This document shows positions 10,920-22,425 of a stretch of 64,000 nt of DNA, in pieces. The number at the start of each line of letters is the position of its first letter. The stretch's first letter is position 1. Source of the DNA: Ovis canadensis (lineage: Eukaryota; Chordata; Mammalia; Artiodactyla; Bovidae); contig NC_091247.1 in assembly GCF_042477335.2 (NCBI RefSeq), positions 223,658,001-223,722,000 of the forward strand, written 5' to 3'. The position numbers and the translations under genes were made by a program. A model generated the notes under the pieces. It did no database searches. It worked only from the letters and a program-made list of their open reading frames with translations, and was not told the DNA's origin.

Positions 10920-11899
10920 GGCTGCCTCCTCGCACAGGGAGCATCGCCTACATCAACATCATCATGCCTTCGGTGTTTGGCACCATTTGCCTCCTGGGCA
11001 TTGTTGGGAACTCCACGGTCATCTTCGCGGTGGTGAAGAAGTCCAAGCTGCACTGGTTCAGCAATGTCCCCGACATCTTCATCATCAACCTCTCGGTGGT
11101 GGACCTCCTCTTCCTCCTGGGCATGCCCTTCATGATCCACCAGCTCATGGGCAATGGAGTCTGGCACTTTGGTGAGACCATGTGCACCCTCATCACGGCC
11201 ATGGACGCCAACAGTCAGTTCACCAGCACCTACATCCTGACCGCCATGGCCATTGACCGCTACCTGGCCACCGTCCACCCCATCTCCTCCACCAAGTTCC
11301 GGAAGCCCTCTGTGGCCACCCTGGTGATCTGCCTCCTGTGGGCCCTATCCTTCATCAGTATCACCCCCGTGTGGCTCTATGCCAGGCTGATCCCCTTCCC
11401 GGGGGGCACCGTGGGCTGTGGCATCCGCCTGCCCAACCCAGACACTGACCTCTACTGGTTCACCCTGTACCAGTTTTTCCTGGCCTTTGCCCTGCCCTTC
11501 GTGGTCATCACGGCCGCCTACGTGAGGATCCTGCAGCGCATGACGTCTTCCGTGGCCCCCGCCTCTCAACGCAGCATCCGGCTGCGGACAAAGAGGGTGA
11601 CCCGCACGGCCATCGCCATCTGCCTGGTCTTCTTTGTGTGCTGGGCGCCCTACTACGTGCTTCAGCTGACCCAGCTGTCTCTCAGCCGCCCGACGCTCAC
11701 CTTTGTCTACCTGTACAATGCGGCCATCAGCTTGGGCTATGCCAACAGCTGCCTCAATCCCTTTGTGTACATCGTGCTCTGTGAGACGTTCCGGAAACGC
11801 CTGGTCCTGTCGGTGAAGCCAGCGGCCCAGGGGCAGCTCCGCGCCGTCAGCAACGCCCAGACAGCTGATGAGGAGAGGACAGAAAGCAAGGGCGCCTGA
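10920..11899 (+). CDS. MCHR1: MCHR1 coding exon 2, melanin-concentrating hormone receptor 1
   Basis: Encodes residues 28-353 and stop TGA (11897-11899): all seven membrane helices and the tail of this Gi/Gq-coupled class A receptor. Approximate helices: TM1 40-66, TM2 78-102, TM3 114-138, TM4 158-180, TM5 205-229, TM6 256-279, TM7 288-313. Visible hallmarks are Asn58 (TM1 GN), Asp89 (TM2), Asp123 in TM3 (known to contact the MCH arginine), DRY at 140-142, CWAP at 268-271, NPFVY at 307-311, and the Cys116-Cys194 pair expected to form the extracellular disulphide. Helix 8 follows as ETFRKR. The reading frame is intact with no frameshift or premature stop. Compared with the human protein as I remember it, Phe74-Ser75 replaces Cys-Asn in the first intracellular loop and the last residue is Ala instead of Thr. 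An in-frame ATG at 10883 lies in the intron and is not the start. Confidence 0.97.
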
Positions 11900-12780
11900 C
11901 CCTTCTCCCTGCCACCCTGGGCACCTCCATGTCAGGACTCCACAGCAGACCGTGGGGAGAGACGCTGAGAGCAACCCAAGACCGCTCTGGGAGGTTGTGG
12001 GGAGACGGGGTGGTGAGCGGTGGTCACAGACCACTGGGGAGGCTTGGCGCTGACTTTCGGGGCTCCAAGCATTAGAAATCTCCTTCCGAGAGCTGGATGG
12101 ACCTTCGGGTTGAACAGACACTGAGCAGGAAGACTGGTTTAAATGTTCACTGAGCCCTACACCTGCTAGCTCTCAAATGTCTTTTTCCCAAGAGGAGAAT
12201 TAGAAGGCTTCTGGCCAAATTTGTTTAAAATCAGGCAGGGCTCGTGTGTGCGCGCAGCGGTACGGCAGAGGGCCCTGGGGAGACGGGAAAGGTGACAGAG
12301 CCTCAATGCCCTTTCCTGTCTCTCAAGGGTAGGATGGAAGGCAGCCTTTCTCCCAAGCTGGAGGATGATGAAGAGTAAAGCATGCGGGCTCTCCAGGTTC
12401 AAGCATCCTGTGTCAATTTCCCTTTATCTCTAAGTGATGCATGTTTCTTTGGGGGGTGGGGATGGGGCTCTGAGCCCACACGAGTAAAAGCCCAATTTGC
12501 TAGGAGATCCACTACCCGGGAATGACAAGGCTATCTTGGGAGGGTGCGGGTGGGTGCTTTGAAATTAAGAAAAATGGGGAGGGGCAAGGGGGCTTTGCAG
12601 CTGTGAGGACATTGTCTCCATGGGGTGCATTTGTCAGTCACCAGATCCAGAGTGACACCCATCAGGGTCCTGCACGTTCAGGGTTCATTCTAAGGCCTGG
12701 AGCTTTGAACATCAGCTTTTTGCTCCAGCCCTTTCTCTCTGAAGTGAAAAAAAAAAAAAGAATAAAGGAAAATTTCCACC
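11900..12780 (+). terminator. Probable MCHR1 3' UTR with candidate poly(A) signal
   Basis: The sequence after the stop is repeat-free for nearly 900 bp. An AATAAA at 12761-12766, just after an A-run, is the first canonical polyadenylation hexamer on this strand. An ATTAAA at 12988 is the next candidate. The actual cleavage site is not known from sequence. Confidence 0.4.
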
Positions 12781-14740
12781 CACATCTCTCTGGATGCTCC
12801 TGTATAATTGCTTGGGCCTGGGGGTTGGGGGGAAGCGGTGGTGGTGGGTGGCCAAATAGGGAAGAAGGGGTCTCTTGGCTGTGGAATCCAGACCTTGGTT
12901 CAGGCTGCATTGTAGGAAGCAAGAAGCAGGGGATCTGCTTGTCTAAACCCACAGGGAAGATCACACAAATGGAATTACTGTGAATTCATTAAATGGAAAT
13001 TTCGCTGCCAGGCTTGTTCTCGGACTCGGCTTCCCATCTTCTGCTCAGAAACACTTGGTTGTTACCATTGCCGGCTGTAACGAGTCCCACCCACCACCTC
13101 CTCCGCTGAGTCACAAGTTGCAGGGCTGGCTTCTTGGGGCAGCCTAAACCTGAGCCTGCCTCTTGCTGCGGCTGCGAAGATCGTGAGCCACGTTGAGCAG
13201 AAAGATTACAGATGGGGCCGCTGGGCGGCAGCCAAGGATGCTGCGTCTCAGCTTCTTCAAGAGAGAAACCAAGAGCCAGGCGTCCTGCATGAAGACGTGG
13301 ATGAGACAGTGGGAGCAAACTGTGCCTCCTGATTCATCCAGACACATCCTTAAAGCAGGTGCATCAGCAGAGCCTCTTCTTGGTCCTTATTTTTCACTGT
13401 GGAGTTGCAGCAGGTAGCCTGTTTAGCAAACTTCTGGGCAGCCTCTTTGGGTCCTGGGGAGCTTTTTCTAATCATTAGTATTAGTATTTCCCTCTTGCAT
13501 TCCATTCCACCCAGTGCATGGGGAGTTGGGGTGGTAAGGGGTGGGGATAGTTAGTTTTCCTTACCCTCTAAAGTGGGATCAGGTAAGCTCCAAATCTACT
13601 TGAGATGTACATCCCACAAAAGAAAAGCAACTCTTATGGGAGCCTTAAGGCAACCCCTACCCACTGGTTCTGCAAAAGGAGGTTTTCCTGTATCTGGTTT
13701 GACTGTGGAAGTCTTCCCTGGGTCTGTCTTCCCCACTCCCTCCCCCTTCAAGGAGGAATCTAGGAGGGGAAATAGGTGAGATGGCCTCTCCCAGGAAATG
13801 CAGGTGACCAAGGCTACAGGTGGGTGAGTGGGTGGGTGAATGACCTGCTGAAGGCCCCGTAGCCTCTCAACGCCATATTGAAAACTGAAGTTGGAGCAAA
13901 GTGGGTGGAGACAGGAACGTGAGTGGTGGTGATGCAGACAGAACCGAGGGGAGAGGACTGGGGAGAGGTGAACTCATGGCTGGAGAGGGAAAAGGGGACA
14001 GAGAGGTTATCATGGGGGTGGGGGCCACTCTCACCAACATGTCTTTCCCCAGCCCAATCCAGCAGTCACCTGAACAGGCTGGCGTCTACAGCAGTGGTCC
14101 AGGCAATGGAAACATCCTGGATTAGAGCGGCAGCAGTGGAGATGGAGAAAGAGGCACATATGTGAGATACATTTGTAAAGCAGAAGCCACAGGGCCTGGG
14201 ATGAGCTGGCTGTGGAGGATGAAGGAGAAATAGAAACTTGGAAGTCATTGGCCTCTAGGGAGATGGGATGGTCTAAGGAAAGAGTGAGTGCAGAGTCAGA
14301 GGGAAAGAGGCTTGACATTTCCATGCAGAGTTGAACAGAGAAGGAACAGTCAAGCCAGTAGAGACATCCGTAAGAGGTAAGTAAGCAATGGCCAGAGAAG
14401 TAGAAGGCGATCAGAAACTGTGGCATCACAGAAACAAGAGAAGAGTCATCTAAGGAGCAGTGGTAGGCTGGACCAAAGCTGTCCAGGAGGTCAGATGGAT
14501 GAGGCGTGGAAGGGCCAATTGGGTGTAAGATCATGGTGGTCACTGGGGACCACAGCTGGCTGGGGCTGAGCAGTGACCCCCTCTTTTAGAGAAAGCAAAT
14601 CCTCCCAAGTTTGCTGCAATCCCTGCCACCACTCCCTACTGTCTAAAGCTCGGTCTGAGTCACTTTTGTTTCCCTTGGTTCCTGAAAGTATTTATACTTG
14701 CAACACTTGTTCGGGAGCAATAAGTACTGTATTGCAGCAT
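12781..14740. other. Downstream flank of MCHR1; unassigned, purine-rich old repeat at right
   Basis: No gene recognised. About 13880-14540 is purine-rich and resembles the middle of the ancient repeat seen at 19060-19262, 24994-25450 and 44510-44690 (phrases such as 'gagaagtagaaggcgatcag' and 'tcacagaaacaagagaagag'). Confidence 0.4.
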
Positions 14741-14741
14741 A

Positions 14742-14879
14742 CTTATTTATTTATTTATTTGTATTTTGTTGGCGGCACTGCACAGCTTGTAGGATCTTAG
14801 TTCCGCCACCAGTGATGGGACATGTGACATTGGCAGTGAAAGCACCGCGTCCAAACCACTGGACTGCCAGGGAATTCCC
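14742..14879 (-). repeat. CHR-type SINE
   Basis: (TTTA)n reversed tail, then 'gcactgcacagcttgtagga' and the reversed head 'ccactggactgccagggaat'. Confidence 0.86.
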
Positions 14880-15090
14880 TGAACATAATTTTTAAAAGGT
14901 GATTTTTAAATTTCTGCTAGACACAGAGAACATACAGTTTAACCATGTTCATGTTAATTATATTACTTTTCCTGTCCTGTCCTCCATGAAGCTCCATGGG
15001 TTGCTCCAGGTTCTTTCCCTTCTCTGATTGATTGCAGTTGACTTACAAGCCTTGCCTCTGCCCTGTGATTTGACCTCTCTGCCCCATGCC

Positions 15091-15308
15091 TGGGCTTCCC
15101 TGATGGCTCAGCAGTTAAGAATCTACCTGCCAATGCAGAAGATGACAGTTCAGTCCCTGAGTCAGGAAGATCCCCTGGCGAAGGACAATAGCTACCCACT
15201 CCAATATTCTTGCCCAGGAAATCCCATGGACAGAGGAACCTCGCAGGCTACAGTCCAAAAGGTTGCAAAGAGTCAGACACAACTAAGCAGCTGGGCATGC
15301 ACACAGCC
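15091..15308 (+). repeat. Bov-tA SINE
   Basis: Head 'gggcttccctgatggctcag', then 'gatcccctggcgaaggacaa' and the Bov-A body, ending near 'agtcagacacaactaagcag'. Confidence 0.92.
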
Positions 15309-15469
15309 CGGTGCCTGCCTGAACCCTACCCACCTTCTACTCCAGCTCAGTTCCCTACCTCCACACAAAGCCTTCCCAGCCCTCTCCAGCCTGCAATGAG
15401 TCAGTCATTCTCTGGGCTCCTATAAAACTTCCAAGTTATGCCACTTATTAGGTGATTAATCTTGCTCTA

Positions 15470-15953
15470 TGTCGACTTGAAATATGCACAATGTGACAGT
15501 TGCGAGTCACATTTTATTGGGGGGCAAAATGAGGACTGCCGCCTGAAGACAGCACTTCAGTTAGCTCTGAGGAACTGCTCCAGAGAGGCAGGGGGAGGGT
15601 TAGTGTACATGTGATTTTGGTAAAGGGGAAATACATGCACAATGCAACAAAAGCACATATATTTTGCGGAAGCTTTCTGCTGGTCGTGAGGAGCAGTCAT
15701 CATCACGAAGGATTTTAGCGCTTTTCCAGATTTGAGGAGGTACAAGATTTAGGCTCATAAAATCGGCTTCTGAACATATCTAACTCCCTGAAGAGCCCCC
15801 ATCAGCCCAACAGAGAGTGCCTCATTTCTGCTCTCCACTTTGAACTCCTTTCAGGGGTTGTTGAAAATCAGCAGCTGCAGCAGCACCTGATTTAATCCTT
15901 GTAGAGGTGGATGGCAAGCGCCCATGGCAAGTGCCAATTTGCAGCTGACGTAT
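15470..15953 (-). mobile_element. Endogenous retrovirus LTR (solo), family unresolved
   Basis: Homologous to the + strand copy at 35280-35768. On the minus strand it reads from 'gtcagctgcaaattggcact' to a 'caagtcgaca' end. An AATAAA-type signal (reversed, in 'cattttattggggg') lies just before the terminal ~40 bp, as in an R-U5 segment. No internal retroviral genes are adjacent. Boundaries are approximate and no clear target duplication was found. Confidence 0.65.
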
Positions 15954-17348
15954 TGAATTAAAATTTATTATAAAAGGGTAGCTTTATATGTCCTAAAAAA
16001 AATGAAAATTCCAAAGTCTTAGAGTTAAGCAATGAGTCTTCCACATTATAAAGCTATTTATAACAGTAATTAAAGTAGTGGTAACATTTCACCTTTATAA
16101 AAATGTCACAGAATTCAAATCACAGCTTGAATCCTCGATGATGCAAGTGTCTTACACAGTGAAGGCTTGGTCAGTTTTAAGATAAAATTCCTCCATCTTC
16201 CAGAATGTCTCACAAAAGAGCTGAATATATCTCTGTGAGGACAGAAGGCGAGGATGCTAGCTCTGTGAGCTGTCTCTTCTCGTGCGAATCCTAAAACTGA
16301 TCCTAATCAATCAATCATAATCAATTAACAGCAAATCCTAATCAATCAATGGAAAGGAGCTTAATGAGAAGACCACTAAAGTCCCCTTTGAATACGGAAA
16401 ATGCAGAATTGTGTTTCCCTTCTATCTGTGTGTTTCCTTAAGAAACAGGCTTTTAAAAAATCAAAACAAAAACAGGACTTAAGCAGAAGTCTGCTGTGGG
16501 GAATTCTAGAAAACATTTTGCTCCCCTGACTAAAGGAAACAGATCAAGTTGGTAGCATCTGGGCTCTTCCTCCTTTCTCCCTGCCTTGAATGCAGATGCA
16601 TCAGCTGGAGCTGCAGCCACTCTCTTGAGATCATGAAGTGACAGTATGAGAATGCAAACCAGTGCTCTAAGGCTGATGGGTCAGGAAGACCAAGAGAACA
16701 TGGGTCCCCAAGGGCATCAGTGACTTGCTGAACCAACATCAACCTCCAGGTTTCTAGGTGTGCAAGAAAATGAATCCTTATTTGTTTAAGCAACTATTCT
16801 GTTAACCCTCCTGATAATGTCCTAAGCTTCCAACCTAAATCTTCCTGGTTTAGGAAGTACAGACCCCACCCTAGCTCCACAGACGGGGCCCAACTGTCTT
16901 TAACCAGTCACTATCCCATCTCCCTGTTCACAGTGGTTCATTCAGGGGAGGTGAGAACAACCAATGGGAAGTAAGAAGTCAGCCAGGACTTCTGGGAAGG
17001 AAAGTGTTGATTCTTCTCTATTTGGAGCTACTGAACAGAGTAGCTCCCAACAACCCCCTCTAGACCTGACCTGGGAAGCACACAGCTCCACGAGCTGCCA
17101 GCAGCCACCTTGGGGAAAAGCTAGGGTAAAACTTTCCTGAGAATGAAGCCAGTTCAGAAGTATCAGAGCTGAAAGACAGAGTGTGAGAATCAGTTGACAT
17201 TGTTTGGGCCTTGATCATCCTTACCTGAAGCTAGGATGCTCTTGAACTGTTTCATTATAGGAGTCAATAAGTTCCGTTTATTTTAACAGCTATTTCAGTT
17301 GGGCTTTCTATTATTTGCGATTAGGAAGGCCTGATAAGAAATATATGA
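15954..17348. other. Intergenic, AT-rich, mostly unassigned
   Basis: No gene recognised. Short imperfect repeats of 'aatcaatcaat' lie at 16303-16350. The rest lacks recent repeats. Confidence 0.45.
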
Positions 17349-17452
17349 ACATCTTAGTTGCAGCATTTGAACTCTCAGTTTCAGCATGTGGGATCTGATC
17401 CCTCCTGCTGCAACTAAGATCCAGCACAGCCAAATAAAAAAAATTTTTTTAT
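17349..17452. repeat. Fold-back CHR SINE fragment
   Basis: A minus-oriented CHR piece (17351-17400) is joined head-to-head to a + oriented tail piece (17403-17452). The 15-mer at 17351-17365 is the exact reverse complement of 17406-17420. This arrangement is typical of a 5'-inverted (twin-primed) retroposon. Confidence 0.6.
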
Positions 17453-17482
17453 AAAAGAAAGATATGAACATTTTAAAGATTA

Positions 17483-18070
17483 GGTTGGTTGTGGACTTTG
17501 CCCAAAATTCATATGTGGAGACCCTAACCCATGTGATGGTATTTGTACATGGGCCCTTAGGAGGTAATTATGATTATTATTTTTGGCTGTGTTGGGTCTT
17601 AGGTCATGCAGGATCTTTCACTGCAGAGCACTGACCCTCTAGCTGTGGCTCTCAGACTGAGTAGCTGTGGTACATTGCCTTAGTCGCTCCAGGGCGTGTG
17701 GGATCTGAGCTCCCTGACCGGGGATGGAACCTGAGTCCCCTGCATTGCCAGGTGGATTCGTAACCACTGGACCTCAAAAGAAGTCCTCGTGATTATGTTT
17801 AGATGAGATCGTGAGGGTGGGGCTTTCACGAGAGGATTAGTGCCCTGATAAGACTCTCTCTCTCCACTCACACACACCCAGGAGAGGCCACGTGAGGACG
17901 CAGTGAGAAGGCACCCATTTACAAACCAGGAGAAGAGCTCTCACCAGGAAATAAATCAGCCAGCACTTTGATCTTGGACTTCCAGCCTCCAGAGCTGTGA
18001 GAAATAAATTGTCTGTTGTTTAAGCCACCCAGACTATGGTGTTTTGTTTTAGCAGCTAAAGCTAAGACAA
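17483..18070 (+). mobile_element. MaLR-type LTR (MLT1-like), interrupted by CHR SINE
   Basis: Shows the characteristic order 'caaaattcatatgtggagac', 'gtgagggtggggctttcacg', 'ggacttccagcctccagagc', 'gagaaataaattgtctgttg' and a 'gctaagacaa' end. The AATAAA sits in the expected place. The CHR SINE at 17582-17790 splits it. It is an old ERVL-MaLR LTR, present as a fragment only. Confidence 0.7.
17582..17790 (-). repeat. CHR-type SINE inside the MaLR LTR
   Basis: 'ggctgtgttgggtcttaggt' through 'ggatggaacctgagtcccct', with a slightly damaged reversed head (ccactggacctcaaaagaag). Confidence 0.82.
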
Positions 18071-19059
18071 TTGGTAAGAGCCTTTTTAGTTCTAAATGAC
18101 AAATATCCAACTCAATTGATTTGAGCAAAAAATTCTGGCCTAGTTAGTGGAAAAGTTCAGGGCTTGCTAAGCTTTCAGTCATGACTGGATCCAACAGCTC
18201 AAGCTCTGTCCTCAGGACTGACTCTCCCTTTCTGTCTTCCCCATGCCCTCTCCCTCTCTCCATTGCTTGGCTCAGTTTTCCTCTCGGTTGCCTCCTTCTC
18301 AAGTGATGGGGTCCCCAGTGGAGTAGCAAAGATGACTACCAGCAGTTGTGTGAACTTGTATTGTCCTCACAGGCAGCAACTACAGGATATTAGCCAGGAC
18401 TTCAGTCCTGCCACCTGACGTGTTCTTGCCATCTTTCCCTCCAAAATCTGTTTCAAAACCTGAAAAAGCTTCTGAATGATCTCCTGTGAGTTACCCACCT
18501 TCCCCTTCCACCCAACCAAGCATAAGATCTAGGAACATGGAACACCTTATTGGAATGGATCATATGTTCACCCGAGTGGGGTTATGTCACTGGCAGGCCC
18601 CTTCTGTGTATATGTGTGTGTTGTAGTTCTGAAAAGAAAAAGAGAATTTATATCACCTTAAGTAGAAAGAAGTGCGATGGGCAAAAAGACAATAGACATC
18701 CCACCAGGAAGGGTCTCAATAATTAGAGAGGGTGGTGTGGAAAAGAGAATGGGCAAAGGACATGTAGGAGAATCAAAGAAGATTGAGAGGCCAGCCAGGA
18801 AGCCAGGTGATTACTATGGAGAATTCTGCACAGGATCTTTAACCTTGAATCTGATGAAAACTCTGGATCCTTCCCCCTGAGTGCACATTGGTACATGCAC
18901 ATGAAACACAGCAAATAAGTCTGGAAGGTTTATAACATCCTCCCCAGTGCCCAAAGAGGAACCCTGGTAATGCAGGAATCTGGGTGTCTGACAGCCAAGT
19001 CAGACAGAAGACCCCAGACGCCTGTGAGGAGGCACAGTGCCCACTGTCAGAGTGAAAAC
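18071..19059. other. Intergenic; degenerate old repeat, no gene
   Basis: 18090-18600 reads like an eroded ancient transposon (for example 'gaatggatcatatgttcacc'), but the family cannot be given. No ORF has a recognisable domain. Confidence 0.4.
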
Positions 19060-19262
19060 AGGCAGGCCTGCTAAGGACAGGACAGAATCTTAGGGACCTT
19101 CACCTTGCAGGGCTGGGCAGAAGAAGAGAAACCAGTAGAGGAACCTGGGGTCAGCTGGAGCGATAGGAGGGAGAGCTTGACATCCTGGAAGTCAATGGAA
19201 AGGACCGTTTCCAAGACAAAGAGCACCAGATGCTGCAGAGAGGTCAAGTTGAGGGCTGAAAA
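19060..19262 (+). repeat. Ancient mammalian repeat fragment
   Basis: The phrase 'atgctgcagagaggtcaagt' belongs to the same old repeat family as fragments near 13880-14540, 24994-25450 and 44510-44690. The family name is not resolved. Confidence 0.5.
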
Positions 19263-19431
19263 GGATGTGTCATGGGTTGAATGTTGTCTTCCAAAAAGGT
19301 ATGTCCAAGTCTTAAGCCTCAACACCTGAGACTTTAACCTTTTCTGGGTCTTTGCAGATATAATTAACTTAAGGATCTCAGGATGAGATGATCCTGAACT
19401 CAGGGTGGGTCCTAAAGCCTGTGAGCGATGT

Positions 19432-19741
19432 CCTTGGGTTTTTGTTTTGGTCTTTATGCTGCACTGGGTCTTCACTACTGCTTGTCGCTGTGAGTGGGGA
19501 ATACTCGCTAGCTGCAGGGCATGGCCTGCTCATTGGGGTAGCTTCTCTTGTTCTGGAGCAAAGGCTTTAGCACAGGGGTGGGCAGGCTTTAGTAGCTGGG
19601 CTCTTGGGCCCAAGAATGAGGGCTCAGTAATTATGGCACATAGTGGCCCCGAGGCATGTGGAATCTTCCCACACCAGAGACTGAACCCATGTTCCCTGCA
19701 TTGGCAGGGGGATTCTTATCCACTGGACCACCAGGGAAGTC
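19432..19741 (-). repeat. CHR-type SINE, long form
   Basis: 'gctgcactgggtcttcacta' through 'cactggaccaccagggaagt', with the full-length long-form body. Confidence 0.86.
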
Positions 19742-19803
19742 CTAAATGATGTTTTATAAAAATATCATTTGTTCTACAGATTCAGTGCAATCCCTATTAA
19801 ATT

Positions 19804-19931
19804 GTTGTTTTAGTCACTCAGTCGTGTCTGACTCTTTTGTGATTCCCTGGACTATATAGCCCTCCAGGCTCCTCTGTCCATTGGGATTTCCCAGGTGAGA
19901 ATACTGGAGCAGGTTGCCATTTCCTTCTCCA
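19804..19931 (-). repeat. Bov-A monomer SINE
   Basis: 'tcactcagtcgtgtctgact' through 'ttgccatttccttctcc', with no tRNA head. Confidence 0.86.
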
Positions 19932-20225
19932 TGACCTTGGGTTTTTATTAAAAGAGAAGGAGATTTTAGACACAGAGATACACTGGAGGCAAGCACGTGA
20001 AGCCTGAGGCAGAGACTAGAGTGATGTGTCATGAGCCAAGAGACAGAAAGAGCGGGAGAGAGGCGTGGGATGTCTTCTCCCGTGGAAGGTCCTGGAAGGA
20101 ACGTATCCTGTCCAACAACTTGATTTTGAGTTTTGGGGCCTTCAGAACTGTAAGAGAATAAATTTCTCTCTCTTTTTTGTTGTTTTCAGCTATCCAGTTT
20201 GGTACCTTGTCCCAGCAGGCCTAGG

Positions 20226-21173
20226 AAATGAATGCAGGGCTTGGATTTAGAAGTAGAGAGGTTGTTGGTTGACCTTGGTGGGTTCTGAAGCGTTAGGAAC
20301 AATTCTCCCAGGATATTTTGACCATGGCGAGGAGGACAGCTATGGCAGAAGCAAAAGCAATGTCATTTCAAGAAAACGTCTTTGAAAAAAACAAAACCGC
20401 TAATGAAAAAGTTGGTCCAAAATCAACAGGGTTGAAAGGACAGAACTCAGAACTTCAGGCGGGAGAAACTCATATAAACTTCAGGCGGGAGAAACTCACC
20501 TGTATAAGCAGATGAACTGGGGTGATGCCAGTTGAAAGACATCCAGGTGCTTTCTCGGGTAATCTCCCTCCTTTTCTGCCTGAAGAGGCTTAAGAACGCA
20601 AAGAGGAAGAGGAAGTGCTCAGCTTTAAACATCCAAAAATATATTCCTGAGTGTAAAACAAGGGAATAACCTTGAAAGCCAATCTTTGCCAAGAAAGAAA
20701 AGGATGTTCTAAATAATGGAAGCAGGCATTAAGATACTCAGACAGGCATGGTGGGTGGCCTAGGTCACCCAGAGTTGTGTCCTGAGCCTGCAGAGAAGCA
20801 AGTCAGGGTATGATGCGGTGGGCATGGCCCCAGGACAACCATGCAGAAAGGCAGGGGCCAGGGACGTAGGAGATCCAACACGTGGTCTAGGTCCTCCTTC
20901 TGGCCAAACCCAGGGGTTGAGGGGACAGCTGAAAGTACTTGTTTCTTGACTCTTTTTCTATTTGAATCCCTGGGAGGAGATCCATATTGGGTAAGACCTG
21001 GGTGCAGCAGGTCAGAGGGGAGAAGAGCCACATGGAGGAGGGGAAATGGCCAGATGAATGACCCACTCCCCACGGCTGCAGGCGTCCTGAAATAACTCAG
21101 GTCTGGCAGGGAGATGTGGAGGGGCTGGAGGGCCTGGGGACCTTAAGGTCTCAGGGCAGGATCCCTCCTGGGA
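20226..21173. other. Intergenic; contains a 26-bp direct duplication
   Basis: The only clear structure is a 26-bp tandem duplication starting at 20451 and repeated from 20477 (aacttcaggcgggagaaact in both). No gene recognised. Confidence 0.5.
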
Positions 21174-21266
21174 TCTCCCTGCTGGTCCAGTGGTGAAGAC
21201 CCTGTGCTTCCAATGCAGGGGGTTGGGGTTCGATCTCTGGTTGGGCAACTGGGATCTCACATACCG
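21174..21266 (+). repeat. CHR-type SINE, 3'-truncated
   Basis: Head 'tccctgctggtccagtggtg' and B-box-like 'ggttcgatctctggttgggc'. The tail is missing. Confidence 0.7.
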
Positions 21267-22212
21267 GATGATGTGGCCAATTCTTAACATTTATACGTGT
21301 ATGGAAAAGAGAGCTATTACTCTTGTGGGGGCCCTCATGCACGGGGCAAGGTTCCAGCAGTGGGTGTCAGGGCACTCCAGAAGGCCCTCAGGTGACTACC
21401 CTGTGGACCCAGCCACCACCATCACAGACAGTGGCAGCAGAAAAAGAGGAGACACTTAAAAGGACTGAGCATGCACCCCAAGAGAACTGAGTCATCCACT
21501 GGAGACAAATCAAGCTGGAAGACGCTGTGGCACCATGAATCGGCAAATTAGGGCTCCTTCCTACTTCCCCGCAGGCGAGCAGGGGCTCATCAACTCAGTC
21601 ACAGGCAACTGAGAAGCTACGCTTGTCGGGGCATTTTTTTCTTGAATAGTAATCTGTGCTTCTGCTTCCCAGGCCACGGTCACCCTGGCAGGGCTCCAGA
21701 GGCTAGGAGCAACGATTCTGCAGCTGCTGGAGGGGGTGGGGGCAGGGCTTGCGGCAGAGGGTTCTTGGGGGAGATGAAACGTTAGTATGAGTGGAGCATG
21801 AGTCCCCAGGGACTCTCCGGGGATGGCTGCCTCGGGGGTAGGATGTAGGAAAATCAAATTCAAGAGTACAAATCAGTACTGTCACATACCCCGGAGGCCA
21901 AAGAGAAGCACCAGGTGAGAGAGAGACCTGGGCTGTTGGATCTTAAAAGTGACAGTCTGAGAGCCTGTCCCTCGGTTGACTTAATCCTCCCCAAAGAGCT
22001 AGGTGTTTATACAAAACACAAACAAAATCCAGAGGCACCATTTCCCCATGTTTGTGTTCTGAGGCTGGGGTTCACACCAGGTCAGGAGCCACAGCTGGTT
22101 TGGATCAGAACCTCCACATCCCGCATGCCCCCATAGCCCGCTGCCTGATTAAAGGAAGAAGGGACAGGTGATGCTGGTAGGTCACGTTCCCATAGACCCC
22201 TTTGATTTGCCG
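21267..22212. other. Intergenic, unassigned
   Basis: No gene or recent repeat recognised. Confidence 0.4.
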
Positions 22213-22425
22213 TTGTTGTTTAGTTGCTAAGTTGTGTCTGACTCTTTCGCAACTCCAAGGATTGTAGCATGCCAGCCTCCTCTGTCCATGAGATTTTCCC
22301 AGGCAAGTATACTGGAGTGGGTTGCCACATCCTTCTCCAGTGGATCCTCCTGACCCAGGGGTCGAACCTGCTTCCCCTGCATCGGCAGGTGTATTCTTTA
22401 CCTTCTGAGCCACCAGGGAAGCCCT
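22213..22425 (-). repeat. Bov-tA SINE
   Basis: 'ttagttgctaagttgtgtct' Bov-A start, then the reversed tRNA head ending 'gagccaccagggaagccc'. Confidence 0.92.

Larger units (their letters stand above)
19263..20225 (+). mobile_element. MaLR-type LTR, interrupted by CHR and Bov-A SINEs
   Basis: Left part 19263-19428 ('catgggttgaatgttgtctt', 'gcagatataattaacttaag') and right part about 19935-20225 ('gcagagactagagtgatgtg', 'agagaataaatttctctctc', 'ggcctaggaaatgaatgcag') fit a single MLT1-like LTR. A short L1-like piece (attcagtgcaatccctatta) lies between the inserted SINEs. Confidence 0.6.

Noticed and set aside
10423-10944. 173-codon minus-strand frame in the MCHR1 intron
   Set aside because: It overlaps the intron and acceptor of MCHR1 in antisense, is proline- and serine-rich and has no recognisable domain. 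GC-rich antisense frames are common.
11345-12121. 258-codon minus-strand frame opposite MCHR1 exon 2
   Set aside because: It is the antisense shadow of a strongly GC-biased coding exon, and its translation has no recognised domain.
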